A DNA stretch of 64,000 nucleotides, taken from positions 558,001-622,000 of the forward strand of contig SEMN01000179.1 in NCBI GenBank assembly GCA_005408345.1, given 5' to 3'. The translations under genes were made by a program, and so were the position numbers. Position 1 is the first letter of the stretch; every line of letters begins with the position of its first letter. The stretch is from Macquaria australasica. Taxonomy: Eukaryota; Chordata; Actinopteri; Centrarchiformes; Percichthyidae. Below, piece after piece: positions 45,466 through 57,310 of this stretch. A model generated the notes under the pieces. The model did not search any database. It had not been told where the DNA came from and saw only the letters and a program-made list of their open reading frames with translations.

Positions 45466-45611
45466 TCACAACTTGAGTCCCCCGCCTGAGGCCTGTGTGT
45501 CTGGGCTAAGACTACTTGAGCTCTGAATTGCTGTTCTCTCCCAGCAAACACCTGCGCAGCAGAGGAAAAACATACCAATCAGCAGCACAATCAGCACCAA
45601 GAAGAATATTT
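45466..45611 (-). CDS. candidate terminal exon: transmembrane segment and short cytoplasmic tail
   Basis: Reading the minus strand, TTCCTTCCTTCATTTTCCTT is followed by GCAG and then the exon, a strong splice acceptor with a branch-like ACATAAATAAAAC upstream. The exon enters in phase (two bases complete a codon) and encodes IFFLVLIVLLIGMFFLCC, then AGVCWERTAIQSSSSLSPDT and QASGGGLKL before TGA. That is a 20-23 residue hydrophobic helix followed by Cys-rich juxtamembrane residues and a Ser-rich tail, the usual C-terminus of a single-pass type I membrane protein. The gene is not recognised. A possible donor (GCGCAG before GTGTTT) inside it would allow a different tail. Earlier exons should lie at higher coordinates or outside the window. 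Could still be chance. Confidence 0.4.
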
Positions 45612-46859
45612 CTGCAAGGAAAATGAAGGAAGGAAATGCAGTTTTATTTATGTAATGGTCATTTAAACACATTTTTGACAAATATTTTGGCATGTAAAGG
45701 GTATGAAGTCATTCCAAGTTCAAAGGCTGAACTCCAAGTAAAGTCACTAGGCACTGGTGGCAAGTTCTTTTTGATTGTGTCAAGTCAATTCTAAAGTCAT
45801 CAGATTCATTACTTGAGGTCAAATCATGTGACACAAACTGACAGGGTTTTCCTAAATGCTGAAGTTACTGTAGTATTTGTTATGCCACCAACGTACAAGT
45901 ACTGCATGTGTCTGCAAAGCTGAGGCACTTCACACTGTAAAGTGCATTAGATGCCATTAAACAGTAAATCTGATGGCCATAGGCCGAAGCATTAGTCCTC
46001 TTTGATACAATAAGGAGGGAAGAAGAGGGAATGGCCAACTTCATATGATTACAGGATCAATGCTATATACTGTATACACCATTTCACAGGGGAAATGCAT
46101 AACACACTTCCTAAGTTTGCTAAAAACCCACAGCATATGCCTCTTGCATTGATCAGATGTAATATATTGAAACAACACAGTTTTGCAGGAACAATGCCAG
46201 CTTGATTTAGAATACAGGGGTCTTTTGACTTCACTCACAGTGGTTGTTAGTGTTACACACACCATTTGGTGAATGTATTTATCCAAATTACCATACAGTA
46301 GCAGGAAAGCATTATTTCTTTTTGGCCTGGGTGGCTCCTGTTTGTGATTGTGCCATGTTTAACCAGCTCTGCTATGTACAGCAGTTGTAACAGGGCCATG
46401 ACAAACACCTTGCTAACAGTGAAGCCCAGTCATCTCAAGCTGAAATAATTATGTAATAAAGTTATAGCTGATAAGCTTTTGAACTGTTATCAAGCTCAAT
46501 TTGCTGCTTGGTAGGGATTTGCCTGGGTCGATGCCATTGGAAAAATAAATGTGTGGGTAAATGAAGCTTTAAAACTTCTCACAGCAACATAAACCGGTTG
46601 GTTTACAGCGGCACAAACTTGATTTCACACAAGTAATTTGATTTGAATGGCTAAAAGGTTATTTTATTCATCATGTAATGCTACTTGCGTTACAGTCTCT
46701 GCCAGTTACTATAACCTGATTAGAAAAAAATTCAGAAATATATTTTATGTCTATTTTATTTTCCACAAATTTGGATCCAAAAAAATCAATAAACCATTCT
46801 TGTATGATTCCTGTGTTCACATTGAATCAGTGACTGGAGGATGTGACCTTCAGCAGAGC
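45612..46859. other. noncoding DNA, nothing recognised
   Basis: AT-rich; would be intron if the minus-strand exon is real. No other exon with good splice signals is visible here. Confidence 0.4.
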
Positions 46860-47220
46860 CGCTAGGGATATACTGGCTTTGTTTGTCTATTAGCATGACC
46901 GTGGCCACTATCAAAATGTTTCCACTATCTGTGTGTTCAGCCGTCTGTCTCGCTGACCGAGACACCTGTCTGTAATCAGAGGCAGCACATCTACTTTGGC
47001 AGGCCAACACACAATCTGGTCACCGTCCAACCGTATATGCGACAGATTGGTTCGGACGCTTTGCCAGTACCGACATGGCCTCGTCCCGGTCCACTACCAC
47101 ACCAGCCAACTGTTATCCCTGCAAAACAGACGAGACAAACACACCGCCGGTTTAAGCTTTGCCTTGTGCTGCTATGTTTTCATCGGCCTTAGGGCTAACG
47201 TGTTCATGCACAGATTCACT
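46860..47220 (-). other. GC-richer exon-like block, unresolved
   Basis: On the minus strand TGTTTGTCTCGTCTGTTTTG is followed by CAG at 47119-47121, a strong acceptor. The following 120 bases are open in one frame (ITVGWCGSGPGRGHVG and onward). A second frame reads VVVDRDEAMSVLAKRPNQSV. The plus strand is also open in three frames, so the signal is mainly base composition. It could be an exon or conserved noncoding DNA. No family recognised. Confidence 0.25.
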
Positions 47221-47453
47221 CCATAAGATGTCCTAAGAGGTACGTGACAGGGTCAGCACCTGCTACCATTAAGATTTTGTTCTCATTTATGGCGAGGCTG
47301 GTTGGATATTGAAATAGCTTGAGGCTAGATCTGCCGGGGGAGGTTTGATATAGATTTGGCCTAGAACGTGGACATATTTAAAATCTATAAAGAAAACAGC
47401 CTTGTCAGCACATTCATATTTCATGGTGTAAGATTAAGGATTCAAACTCTAAC

Positions 47454-48097
47454 GGTGCTCTCACACCTGTAGTTTGGTTCATTTGGTCTTGACCAAGCGA
47501 CAAAAATGATACATTGTTTAATTTTAATTCTGATCCATTCTTTTTCACACTGGCTTTTTACAAACAAACCAAGAGCTGTAAACATGAAGTTATACAGACT
47601 GACAGGTAACTCACTGATTGGACAGTTTTGGTGACTGTCACATTGCATCATCTGGATCTGCATGGGGAAATCAAATTCCAGTGACTGACAGCAGGTCATG
47701 CAGCACTTTAATGCTTCTTATGTTTATATTTATAAAGAGCTCATGAAGAAAAAAATCATTATGAGAGTTATTAGTAATAGACTGTATATTGAACTTATGT
47801 CATGGTTGTTGAAAAACAGATCGCTACAGGACAAAAAAGAGGCGTTTTGTACTAAAATCACATACCTCCTAACGTAAAATCCTGTGATTGGTCTGCTTTG
47901 CTTTCACACCACAAATTAAAGTCTGATTGGAAGCGGACCGAGACCCTCCCTTTTCAATCAGTCTCGATCTGGTTGTTTTTCGTCTGCACCAGAGTTTGAT
48001 TGACAACCTTCACACCCGCCTAAACAAACCAAACTAAACAGGCAAAGACAAAACTGTTTGTTTTAACGGAACCAAACAGGTTAGGTGTGAACGCACC
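47454..48097. mobile_element. MITE-like element with GGTGCGTTCACACC ends
   Basis: The left end reads GGTGCTCTCACACCTGTAGT, then TTGGTTC. The right end in reverse complement reads GGTGCGTTCACACCTAACCT, then GTTTGGTTC. Inside, GCGGACCGAGACCCTCCC and TGGTTTGTTTAGGCGGGTGTG (minus strand) recall a common fish repeat. TAAC stands beside both ends but is too short to assign a class. Confidence 0.6.
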
Positions 48098-48589
48098 ATA
48101 ACCAGTTCCTTTTTTACCTTGACAGCAGTTGTCAAAACAATCTCAACTCAGGGTCCACTTTCTCGCTCACTCCAGAGCTTTCGATGGTATCACAGATACT
48201 GTAAGGTCCATCAGCAGATGAGTTTACTAAGTTGTCATGGAAACTCTAGATGTTGAAATGTTCTATCTTTTTGAGCATTATATTGGCCTTGTCCTTATTG
48301 GCTTAAAAGTTCAGCTTGACAGTTCATCTTTGAACTTCGAAACAGCAGTTGATAAATCTGGTGCTTTTGACCATATGACACTGTCTTTATCAACAGAATC
48401 TCAAATACTGAGATAGAGTCAGATTGTTTCGTCAGAAAGTGAGGTATTTTCTAGGTGACTATGATAGTGAATAACATCAACAACAAAGGACATATACTTT
48501 CATGCTAGTCTGGCTCACAGGAAGTAGGCTATGTGTATAAGCCTGCCATTGGCCGACTATTTCAGTCAGGATTCTCCTCCTCTTCTGCT
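48098..48589. other. noncoding DNA, nothing recognised
   Basis: No exon or repeat identified. Confidence 0.5.
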
Positions 48590-48770
48590 ATCATGCGTCC
48601 GTTTACACCAGAAGGGCACCATCGCTGCATCCTGGGCTTAGCGCCGCCCAAGACAATTGTGATTGGTTTAAATTCAAAGACCAGAATGATAATGGGTTCA
48701 TCCAGACCTGTCTCCAGCGCTGGCACAGCACTAAAACGAAGTGTGGAGATAGGTCTGGCTGTGACTACTT
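48590..48770 (+). repeat. dispersed fish repeat fragment
   Basis: CTGCATCCTGGGCTTAGCGC, CGCCCAAGACAATTGTGATTGG, CCAGACCTGTCTCCAGCGCTG and GGAGATAGGTCTGGC match from memory a common teleost repeat with CAGCGCCGCCCAAGAC and GGAAGGTCTGGC landmarks. Open frames on both strands here are side effects of the repeat. Confidence 0.5.
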
Positions 48771-51642
48771 TTATGCCAACTGTCATTCTGTAATTGCCAC
48801 ATTTCTCTCTCTGTGAAAGATAAGTTTGAAAAGAAATGCACTTATGTAAGGAGAAAAAGAAAACAGCCTCCTCTATTTTTAAATACTTTACTGAGCAAAT
48901 TTAGAAGGACATGTAATTTGGTGATATGTGATAGTATTGCTTTGAGACTGAGCCAACTGTGTTCACTGTCAGCTGTACTGAAAACCTTGAATGGAGGTCT
49001 TGTTCATTCAATGTGGGTGACAGAGTGAATGTTCATTAAAACAGACAACTCCTGTTAAGCCTTGTCACCCCTGGGTGTCTCTCTACAGAAGCAGCACCCA
49101 CAACTTCTCAGCTTGCCCACACCATCAAAGAAACATCTAATGAAACTGTTTGATGCAGGTCAGAGTTGGGTAACCACATGATTAGAGGGGAGGTTAATAC
49201 ACTATTGGTTGCTGTGTCTGTCAACACACCTATGAGTTGAAAGCTGTCCTTTAAAGGTAAATACATTGCTCTTGTCTTTGTAGTGACTCTCTGCATCGGC
49301 CATTTTTGTGTAATTTAAGGGAAAATCAGTGCAGCAGGGACAGCACTGTGCTACTGTCAGAGGTTCCATGTTCAGCACTAAGTGTTGGCAAGCATCTGCC
49401 TTGCTGGAGTGTCCTTCAGTGAGACATTAAATCCCTACCTGCTACAAGTGTTGTTCTGTATCTCAGCCTCGTGTATATTCAAGTCGGGACATAATACAGC
49501 ACTAGTAGGAGCAATGAAGGTGAATAAATCACTTTCTCTTCCATTTATTTATTTACAAATTCTACAGAGCAGTATGTGTTTCTTGAGGTGTATTTTATTT
49601 TTATTTTGCTTGAGCAGTGTAACATTACAGAAAAGGCAGACTTTCACAAAGGAGAAACTGTGCAGGATCATATGAAGGTCTTAAAGTAACAGCAAGGGAT
49701 CAAGGGAAAATTAAGTGCAAAAGTACTCTATTATTAATGTTTCAAATTTATGAAAAACACCTTGAAAGAGAGATGCAAATAATAATGTGTGTGTTTGTAG
49801 CAGCATGGTATAGAACCACACTGAGACTAAGCTCAATATGTATTTCTTTAAAGTGAATTATAAATAATTAGATAGTTACCTTACACTCTGGTCCTAGTGT
49901 ATATACTAGCAAACACAGAGGATAGCATACAGTAAATCATCAATAACCACTTTCTCTCACAAGTATCTTTCTTTGTCTTATCTGCCAGCTAGCTATTTAT
50001 ATTAAGAAATAAAGACAATTCTATAATGATCCATGGTGATTCATGCTGAGGCTGCTAGGGGGCACAGCTGCAAAGCTTCTGTAAAGCACAAAAGGTAGCA
50101 TAGCAATATGTATTTCAGTGGGAGTGAGGTGTAACTGAAAACCTTGTCTACCGTATTGCAGCTCAACATCCTTCTCTTTAACTCCTTCAGACTGGAACGG
50201 CAAACGACAAGCACGCACAAACACACGCACTGACACATGAGCTCATTGTCCACTCTAACACACACACACACACACACTAACACACACGTCTAATGTCAGA
50301 CTTTGCTGTCACGTCTGTTTCTGATTCCACCTTATGTAAAATACCTTTACACCTCTGTACACCCTTTCCTCTTTACCCGTCTTCCTCTTTTACCCCACGA
50401 CTGCCTCTCCCCTCCTTCCCCTGGGTCCCTCTCCTAACTGAAAGGTGAGATGGTGGCTGGTGCTGTCAGCCAAACAAACCTCGATGGAGCGTGCAGTGCC
50501 CCCCCCATGACTCCAACACTCCACTTGAGAAGGTGTCTTTAAGATCCCTCCACAGACAAAGAGGTCTGCTTTACATTTCCACTTGTTTATTTATGATCGG
50601 CAAAGAGAGGAGGAGAGCTCTCAGCACAACTTCCCTATGAGTGGAGCAGGTCCAGGCCTTCTGAAGGTTTGACGTGGCACATGTATAGTGCGTAAAGGTT
50701 GTTGGTGGTAGGTGGTATGTTTACTACTTTATCTTGGCCATTTCATGTGCAACACATCAACTGCTATAGGCATGAATATTTTCATTCACCAGCCTATAGC
50801 CTCTCTTCAAACTTGTGCATACATTAATGCAAAAGCCTTTTTTTTTGTTTTGCCTCTCATTGATTCCAAGGCTGTAATCCCCCCCCCCCCCCCCCAACTT
50901 TTATAGCCTCAGGTGAGAAGATCTGACTTGAGTAAAATGTTGTTACACTCATCTGAGTCATCTTCAGTTATTAGGAAGAAGACAATATGGTGGACGTGAG
51001 CCCCTGCAAAATCTTTCTGGAGACTTTATTGTAACCAAGTCGTCAAAATGAGCATGTGCTAAATAGTTGGACTTAGTAGTTGGAACTGCTGGTTCAGTCT
51101 CCAGCACTGAATCAGTGGAAAAAGTGACAATACCACAGTGTAAATGATATAATTACATTTTGAGAATTTGACTATATAAATATTAATTACATTTGGTTAG
51201 CACAACTTTCCACAAGAAAGTATTTCAACTTGCAATAGTCACTTAACATTTTATGTTCAGCCTGCTTAAAAAAATAACAACAAGAGTTTCACGTTTTCCT
51301 TTTTACCGTGCTCAGTATTTGAAGACATTCTCTTCCATATGATATAAAAACATATAATCTGAATTGCAATAATTTGCTCAAATTGAGGAGAGATGTACAT
51401 TCACTGTGAGAGAAAATGAAGAATATGCTATTGCATTGAAGGATATTTACTTAAATGAAGCTGCATAATGTAGAAGCAAGTAACACACCTGTGAAATAAC
51501 CTGTATGTTTAATATACACGCACATCAAGTATACGCACACATTGTCCTGTGCAGTCACTCACGCTATCATACACAAATATATTCTAGTCTTTCTTTCACA
51601 AGTCATTTCTGTCTTCCCTTTCTCTCACTTTATCTCACTCAC

Positions 51643-51686
<44 letters not shown>

Positions 51687-53644
51687 CCACAGAAGTTAAT
51701 TCCTCTGATTACTGATTTACACAACCAACAACACAACAGCACAGGTGGCCCGCCCCAGGCTCTTCTCCCTTCTCCTCCTACTCAAGCAGAGAGCTAAAAA
51801 TGGAGAAAACCAGGGATGAACGTGCTAACGTGTGAAAACATAATGGAAGTCAGCCTGAAGGTAAAGGCCGGGATTACAAAGTGAATCCAGGCGCGGCAAC
51901 CAGCTGGAACACTTCTATTTTGCATACACGCACTTGATACGGTACCATATTGTGGTTTATGTTCCCATCCTGGAAAGCTCAGAGCAACGTGGGAAATGTG
52001 GCGAATAAGAAGTGCTAACTCATACCGGGCTTAGAGACGCTGTTTATAGGAAGATGATAAAATTCAACAAAGAACATTATTTGCATTTAGGCTATAGAAT
52101 ATGTGCACCAGTTTTCAATTGTGTAAATGATGATGATGATTACGATGGTGATGACTTAGACAGCTCCCTACCAGAAAAGGCAAAGATACCTACACATCAT
52201 ATTTATAAAAATTAGAAAAACACTTTTCTGAATGGAATTTTGTTTTTGTCAAAGCAATGAAAAATTACATCTGAAGAGTTCATTTGCAAAAACGAATAAA
52301 AGCTTTTCTTAAAATGAATAAAGCAACACCAGTCTGACTGATATTCCCTTGAGTGCATAAAAAATAAGACATGATTTGGGAAAATAAATAAAAATGGAGA
52401 TATCTGTTTTTGCAAATGAACTCTTCATTTAAAAATCTCAACAGTAACATATCTTTTCAGAATCATTGTCCCAGTTACTCTGCAAAGCTGGGTTACCAAC
52501 ACGTCTGTGGGTGACTGCCCTGGGGCCCAAGAAACAGAAGGGCAATGAGTTTGTTTGTTAATATATAGTGTGGCACTGGGTGTTGGAAAAGACTGACTCT
52601 AAACAGAACCCTGGTAATAGACAATTGTAGTATACTTGAGTAGAGCCTTAGTTTGTAACTGTAACATGCAGAGACATGGAATTTGATCGCAGCGAAAACG
52701 AGGGGTTGCCTAGCTTCTGTGATTAAAAGGACGGGCGCTAATCAAAAAGAAGTCCGCCAGCTAAAATAAAAGACAGTCCGGTACTTTTCTGCATGAGCTA
52801 AAGATAATTGAATGAATGAACAGTTATCTGTTTTAGAGATTGATGTTTGGTGATAAACTGTGTGAAATACAGCTGAATTGTGGGAACGTTTCTAGCAGCG
52901 TAGTTTAGTAGTGTGTGTCGAGCAGACAGGAGCGCTAATGGTTAAATGCTTATAGTAATGCTAATCGCTGCTAGCATGTTAATGTTACAGCCCGTGTTAT
53001 TCCTTTAATATCCCGTCACAGTCATTGGGTTAAAAACGGTGTTTGAAGGCATGACGTTTTCAAAATAAGAGTCCACACAATATTCACTGCTTTTATTGTA
53101 ATTCCTGTAAGTACACTGGGAAAGAGAATTACAGACTGATGTTTGTGGTATAGAATACTGTTAAGTTAGATGATGTTAGTTCATGTAAGCATAATTCAAA
53201 TAGGTTTAAAAGTGGTGACAAGACAAGTTCATATTATTATACATACTAAAACAGTGTTAAATCCTCACCTGGTGTTTTCATGTAAACCAAAGTTGTCTAT
53301 TGCTTACCTGTATAGAAGGAGAGTAGTTCTACAGCTAAACCATTACTTACCTATTGTTTACCTGTCCATACCTGTGAAAAGAGAGTTCAGATGAGTATTG
53401 ATAGTAATGTGTGTTTATGACATTTTGTATGAGTTGTCAATGGCATTTAAATGTTTATTATTATTAGTTATATTTGCTTATGGTGTAGAAGAATAAGGCG
53501 CTAAGTAGAAAGTAAACACAGCTAGAGTAGTAGAAGCCGTCAGTACGTGATGAGTGAGTGATTTGGCACAGAAATTAAATGTGTCGCACCAGAGTGAGCT
53601 TCGCATCATTCTTGTATGTGTAACAGCAGCACTAAAACACATTG
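48771..53644. other. noncoding DNA with microsatellites
   Basis: Contains (AC)n at about 50259-50278, a C-run at 50879-50896, (CA)n at about 51646-51682 and a (GAT)n stretch at about 52128-52155. 52650-53640 is about 1 kb of sequence I cannot classify; its ends do not clearly make an LTR. No gene recognised. Confidence 0.5.
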
Positions 53645-54775
53645 TGGGTGGCACGATGGTCTAGTGGTTAGCACTGTTGCCTCACAGCAAGAGGGTTCTA
53701 GTTTGAACCCACAGGCCGGCTGTGTGGAGTTTGCATGTTCTCCGTGTCTGCGTGGGTTCTCTCCAGGTACTCCGGCTCCCTCCCACAATCCAAAGACATG
53801 CAGCTTAGGTTAAAGCTGGGGTAGGCAAAATCTGTGCAACCTAGGCAAAACCTTCCGCCTCCCTCTCTGCTGCCTCGTATCACTCCGCTAAGCCCCTCCC
53901 ACCAAACCCACAACTTCGACAGGCAGCAGAAGGAGCCGGTTCCCCAGTGAAACCGTATCCCTCGTAGGGCTCGCTCTCCACGGCGTGAGCCTCACCGAGA
54001 CCGCGGTCCCTCCCGCTGCGACTTGTCTTCTCAAAGAAAAGCGGCCGCAGAGCAGAGCGTCCCAGGCTTCAGAGGCAGCTGCAACACCGTCCAGCAGCGG
54101 GAAGAGAGGCTAGTACACAACACACCACTGTCCCCCGTCAAAAGTCTTCCCCACTGTTTGTCATCATGCCTCTTTGCCACTCGTTGTTACGAGCGCCCTG
54201 GCATTGAATGTGGAGCCGTGACGTGTTGTTTTGTACTATATGCCGCTGTAGGCAAAGGAGGTATTGGAAATTTATCACAAGTTGCAAAACTTCCGGCAGG
54301 ATTTTTCCTGTCTGAAGGGACGTGTATGCACTTCTGCTCTTGTAGCTTAGCCAATACAAAAGCACCGTCTCTCCGAAATAACCTGTGATTGGCTAAAGTC
54401 TACCGTCACGGGCTACATTTTCTGAAGCCTGAAAACAGAGGTGGGGGGGGCGGGGGGGCGGGGCAGAAGTAGAGGTTTTCTCTCAGACCACTTGAATTAC
54501 AATATGCTGCACAGTTAATGGCATTTTTGCCCAATGACACCAAAAGAAAACTGCCTACCCAGCCTTTAACTGACGACTCTAAATTGCCCGTAGGTGTGAC
54601 TGTGAACGTGAATGTTTGCCAGTCCCTATGTATCAGCCCTGTGATTGGCTGGTGACCTGTCCAGGGTGTACCCCGCCTCTTGCCCAATGTCAACTGGGAT
54701 CGGCTCCAGCCCCCCTGCGACCCTCTAAGGATAAGCGGTTATAGATAATGGATGGATGGATGGATGGATGGATGA
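53645..54775 (+). mobile_element. tRNA-derived SINE, copy 2, split by an insertion
   Basis: Left half 53645-53813: ATGGTCTAGTGGTTAGCAC (tRNA-like A box), GCCTCACAGCAAGAGGG, TAGTTTGAACCC (B box), GGAGTTTGCATGTTCTCC, then the body to AGCTTAGGTTAA. Right half from 54566: TTAACTGACGACTCTAAATT, GTGATTGGCTGGTGACCTG, TCCAGGGTGTACCCCGCC and a (GGAT)n tail at about 54750-54773. The head resembles tRNA-Glu-like SINE heads. Removing the 752 bp in between gives an ordinary SINE of about 380 bp. Confidence 0.85.
53814..54565. mobile_element. TTAA-flanked non-autonomous element inserted in the SINE, 752 bp
   Basis: TTAA at 53810-53813 is followed by AGCTGGGGTAGGCAAAAT. The other end in reverse complement is AGGCTGGGTAGGCAGTTT, next to TTAA at 54566-54569. 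The inverted ends match over about 14 bases with small gaps. The SINE reads through the site with one TTAA, so TTAA was duplicated, as for piggyBac-like insertion. The interior is GC-rich, contains a G-run (54443-54462) and has no transposase. Confidence 0.75.
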
Positions 54776-56136
54776 ATGAAAAACACATTATGTGCAACAA
54801 GAGGCTGTCCTGTTAGTTTTGTTGTGGGGCAATTATCATTCTTATAAGTACATGATGACCTCATGTAAATCCCAGCATAGCTTCACACAACTCAAACCTG
54901 AGTAGATTCAAAGTAACTAGTAACTCTTGCTAGATAAATGAAACTGAAATGTAGTGGAGTATTAAGTATAAAGTAGCATACATTGGGTACACTTAAGTAA
55001 AGTACTACTTGTATTGAATACAGAACTTGAGTAAATGTACTTATTTACTTTCCACCACTGTTCAATTATTTATTTTGGCAAAATATCAATATATTTGTTT
55101 TCATTGTCCCTTATGGGCCCCTGTAGATGATGCCAGAGGTTACTTTAATAAAGAATGCCTGCCCACAAACACAAACATTCACATGCATGCCACCTCACCC
55201 CTCATGCCAGCTCATTTCTGATTCAATCCTGGGTTAAAGTTTCATAAGTGACACTTTGTCTCATCTTACATCATCTCCCCCTGCCATGTGTGAGTTATGG
55301 CCTCTGGTAGCTGACATCTTTCACAACAATAACAACACATAACTCAGTCTGCAGTCTCTCTGTCTCCCAGCCTGAACTCCCCCCTCCTCCCTCTGTCTCT
55401 CATGAAGGGCCATGATATCCATTTCTAAACAGGAAACAGACACAATGTGAGCATATGCCTTTATGTACGCTTGAATGTGCATGTGCACGTCCCCATAAGT
55501 CTGCGCCTGTGTGTGTGTGTGTGTGTGTGTAGAATATGAAATGCATTACTGCTAGAATTCTGCCTGAATGGGAGATCAGCTAGTTGGTGTGTCATCTCAG
55601 AGATATCCAGGTTATTGATTTGAAAATCGACCATGAGTGAGTGCACTTAGCCTTTCAGAAAAAAAATAAATAAACGGAAGGCTGAGGGAAATGGTAAAAT
55701 GTACAGTTCCCTCCATGGTATTTTTATCCTTTACTTGCCTCTGGGATATGCTGTGGTACACTGACAGAAGCCCATGTGTTAAAGATACGCTCCCACAACA
55801 CATGAAAAAGCACAGACCAATAAACTGCATGAACCACAATGAAACAGAAAGCATGTGTCACCACAAATGCACAAACAATGACGCATAAACATGAAGATAA
55901 GGAGCTTGTGCATGCCAATGGTGAGCACGCAGTCATAGATGTACAGATGTTTTTAGCCTGCAAACCTTTCCTTTCATACAGCAGCCTCAACAAATAAATG
56001 TAACACCACTCCAGCACAATGACTACGTGACCCTGAACACTGACTGTTTGATTGCCACAGACAATGGCGCCTTAATGCACAGACTTATCGGGGCTTAAGT
56101 CCCGGGCCTCACGAGACATGAGCTTAAAAAATGTTA

Positions 56137-56176
<40 letters not shown>

Positions 56177-56439
56177 TGCCATGAACAATATTGGGCCACA
56201 GAGGTTTCCTATGAATAGCTATGACCAGCACATTGTAGTGTAGAACAAAATATATCCGTGTTTTGTAATTCATCAAATCACAAAAATCGGGTAGTCGTAG
56301 CATTTTGCACGGGCTTTCAGGATAGTTGGCTAGCCTTTCTGTGTAACTGTAGCTGAGTTTCCCAGTGCGAAAGATGAAGCACTCACCTCCTAGTGGCGAA
56401 CATTTAAAAAAAAAAGTTAAACATAATAACGTAGGATAG
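54776..56439. other. noncoding DNA with TG and AT microsatellites
   Basis: (TG)n at about 55509-55531 and (AT)n at about 56140-56175. No gene seen. Confidence 0.5.
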
Positions 56440-56720
56440 GGTAAGGAGCTCAGACATCCGGAGGGAGCTCGTTGTAGAGCTGCTGCTCCTTTGCATCGAA
56501 AGGAGCCAGTTGAGGTGGTTTGGGCATATGATCGGGATGCCTCCAACACATCCAACTAGTAGGAGACCCCCGGGGAGACCCAGAACACGCTGGAGGGATT
56601 ATACATCTCATATGGCCTGGGATCGCTTTGGGAAACGTTGCTGGGGAGAGGGATGCCTGGACAACCCTACTTAGCCTGTTGCCACTGCGACCTGGCCCCG
56701 GATAAACAGAAGATGGAGAG
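56440..56720 (+). mobile_element. RTE-type LINE 3' fragment
   Basis: GCATCGAAAGGAGCCAGTTG, AGGTGGTTTGGGCATATG, GGGGAGACCCAGAACACGCT, GGAGGGATTATA and CCCCGGATAAACAGAAGATG are the familiar 3' part of fish RTE (Rex3/Expander-like) elements. Only this end remains. The expected (ATGG)n tail is not preserved. Confidence 0.75.
56480..56674 (+). pseudogene. RTE reverse-transcriptase C-terminal remnant
   Basis: 64 codons stay open to TAG at 56672-56674: IERSQLRWFGHMIGMPP, then RRPPGRPRTRWRDYTSH and MAWDRF. Ser-Gln-Leu-Arg-Trp-Phe-Gly-His and Gly-Arg-Pro-x-x-x-Trp are the standard C-terminal signature of RTE LINE proteins. The polymerase itself is missing. The open frame probably survives by chance in a short segment. 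Confidence 0.7.
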
Positions 56721-57045
56721 TAAAGTGTTTATTGAAACTTTGCCAAAGGTCACTATTAGGTTTACTATTAAGCCTACAAGCAGCAGTTTCAATCAGCAGC
56801 TACTAGCAGACGACCAAGTCTCTGTGCCGCCTAATGAGGAAAACAGTGCTACTACGTCTGCTGCTGTGAAGGACGGAGGACTGTGTGCTGAGGTAGAGGG
56901 AGAAGGAGTGGCACCACCACGGCCAACAACTGGAGGAGAAGCTCCAATAGGAGACACATCAGACCCCTACAGTACTGACCCAGGTCGCAGGGGCAACAGA
57001 ACAGACCAACAGGTGCAGGCATTATTTGGCCAAAATGGGACATGA
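56715..57045 (+). pseudogene. possible hAT/ZMYM-like N-terminal fragment
   Basis: An open stretch directly after the RTE end encodes KVTIRFTIKPTSSSFNQQL, a Ser/Thr/Glu-rich linker, then TGGEAPIGDTSDPYSTDPGR and ends QALFGQNGT before TGA. The DPYSTDPG segment recalls the low-complexity start of hAT/ZMYM1-like fish proteins, which come before a TTF-type zinc finger. No zinc finger or catalytic region follows. The methionine upstream belongs to the RTE fragment. A weak call. Confidence 0.25.
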
Positions 57046-57179
57046 ATCCTGCCAGAATATAAAAATATTGGTGACAGCCTAGTTATATAGGCGGGGGCCT
57101 CCAAAACGTCCGTAGCTTAAGTAATGTTAAGGTGCCTATGGCCGCAGACTGTGGTTGTGTTTGTCATATTAAAGCCACT
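57046..57179. other. noncoding DNA, nothing recognised
   Basis: Short spacer. Confidence 0.4.
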
Positions 57180-57310
57180 GACAGGCACTTTATCCCCGCT
57201 ATTGATGCATTCATGAGCCATTTATAAATGCCACTTGATAAAGCTGCAATTTCCTTTTTTAATCAAGCTACTAATTGCAACCTCAAGACACACTTCAACG
57301 AGCAACATGG
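57180..57310. promoter_or_regulatory. candidate conserved noncoding element
   Basis: Repeat-free AT-rich block with TTGATGCATTCATGAGCC, ATTTATAAATG and CAAGCTACTAATTGCAAC. Style fits conserved noncoding DNA; not testable here. Confidence 0.2.

Noticed and set aside
52650..53640. Solo LTR
   Set aside because: TGTAAC...ACA-like ends were considered, but no clear TG/CA boundaries with a matching target duplication could be found.
53645..53720. A functional tRNA gene
   Set aside because: The A and B boxes belong to the SINE head. The acceptor stem does not close and the SINE body follows directly.
54023..54388. 121-codon open frame as a transposase
   Set aside because: It lies inside the TTAA-flanked element, but no catalytic or zinc-binding motif is visible; GC-rich composition explains it.
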